64,000 nt of DNA, taken from Candidatus Eisenbacteria bacterium (GTDB taxonomy: Bacteria; Eisenbacteria; RBG-16-71-46; JAFGJU01). Position numbers and translations under genes: made by a program. Positions within the stretch are counted from its first letter, which is position 1. Every line of letters begins with the position of its first letter. The notes under the pieces are model-generated. The model did not search any database, had not been told where the DNA came from, and saw only the letters and a program-made list of their open reading frames with translations. This document shows positions 63,696 to 64,000 of the stretch, piece after piece. The stretch covers positions 1 through 64,000 of the forward strand of contig JAPLKG010000018.1 of assembly GCA_026388185.1 (NCBI GenBank), given 5' to 3'.

Positions 63696-64000
63696 TACTT
63701 GATGTCTTCCATCAACTCGAGTATCGACTTCTGCTGACGTGAATACCGTTTGTATAGAAGCACTCGCCCGTCGGTTGAGACCTCGTAATAGTGCTTTCTT
63801 CCTTGCGGGTCCCGATAGAGGAAAAGATAGCCCTTTTCGGGAGAGTGAAATCTTGCTTTGACGTCTTTAGGGGGGTGCCTCTGACTCTCCATATCCAGCG
63901 CACGAATTCGGTCCATTTGTCTGATGCCGAGCGATTTCGCGAGGTCATCTCGTGCAACAGCGTCGGCAAGTTGCAGAGACACCCAGAGATGCCCCTTCTT
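63695..64000 (-). CDS. Uncharacterised protein, partial at window edge
   Basis: The frame stays open to the window end, so the N-terminus is outside; the visible part is about 101 codons. The segment contains 'KARFHSPEKGYLFLYRDPQGRKHYYEVSTDGRVLLYKRYSRQQKSI', with a beta-rich stretch, and ends LELMEDIK. It is coupled to the 62511 gene (TAATG). No family is recognised. Confidence 0.65.
   Translation of the reverse strand, partial: KKGHLWVSLQLADAVARDDLAKSLGIRQMDRIRALDMESQRHPPKDVKARFHSPEKGYLFLYRDPQGRKHYYEVSTDGRVLLYKRYSRQQKSILELMEDIK

Overview
The window is a roughly 57% GC bacterial chromosome segment with single-copy housekeeping genes, long secreted proteins and very little mobile DNA until the last 4 kb. 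Three large secreted proteins end in the same C-terminal module (a PNPFNPS-type motif, a FlgD-like Ig fold, then 'SG-VY...K-VLLR/K'). That tail, the predicted outer-membrane proteins, LolA, and a Tes/Mss-like membrane-spanning-lipid radical SAM enzyme suggest an uncultivated lineage of the FCB superphylum or its neighbours (Eisenbacteria, Krumholzibacteriota, Latescibacterota or WOR-3-like). This placement is an inference; no rRNA gene is present to fix it.

Region 0.1-10 kb, all on the minus strand: a secreted M28 peptidase carrying an inserted seven-repeat propeller, then the protein-folding operon dnaK-DUF1844-grpE-dnaJ-degP, which ends in a clear terminator. Upstream of dnaK lie a consensus sigma-54 promoter and three copies of a 15-bp palindrome (GTTTCA-N3-TGAAAC), and next to them a sigma-54 activator gene with no sensory domain. 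I read this as a self-contained sigma-54 heat-shock circuit, and it is the most notable system in the window. Region 10-15.3 kb: an envelope/lipid cluster (class V aminotransferase, lipoprotein, Tes/Mss-like radical SAM enzyme, LolA, beta-barrel protein).

Region 15.5-30.3 kb is rich in peptide metabolism: an M28-fold DUF4910 peptidase, an M29 aminopeptidase, an M28-PDZ peptidase, an OPT oligopeptide transporter and a branched-chain aminotransferase. It also holds an ABC exporter pair, a UbiA-type prenyltransferase and two unknown proteins. Region 30.4-37.2 kb is a one-carbon block: MetH without its reactivation domain, a homocysteine methyltransferase-MTHFR fusion, TrpB2 with a lysine-rich tail, and a rhomboid protease. 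Region 37.4-39.4 kb is a somewhat AT-richer patch with an RRM RNA-binding protein behind a long leader and a FabH-like enzyme.

Region 39.4-49 kb holds a TauE/SafE exporter, ornithine aminotransferase, a secreted subtilisin, a DUF6125 protein, a zinc alcohol dehydrogenase and a complete succinate dehydrogenase/fumarate reductase operon (sdhA-C-D-B). Region 49.4-59.5 kb holds a secreted phospholipase D-family protein, two unknown proteins, an AraC-type regulator with a pseudo-receiver, an NtrC-type regulator with its PAS histidine kinase (which carries a degenerate KaiC-like domain), and an ATC-hydrolase-like protein.

Region 59.8-64 kb starts with tRNA-Asn(GTT). Its 3' end is overlapped by the C-terminal coding end of a truncated serine recombinase, followed by an IS3-family element and three uncharacterised genes. 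This looks like the edge of an integrated island that continues past the window. Several near-consensus sigma-70 promoters (TTGA-- / 16-18 bp / TA---T) are visible and support many of the start choices.
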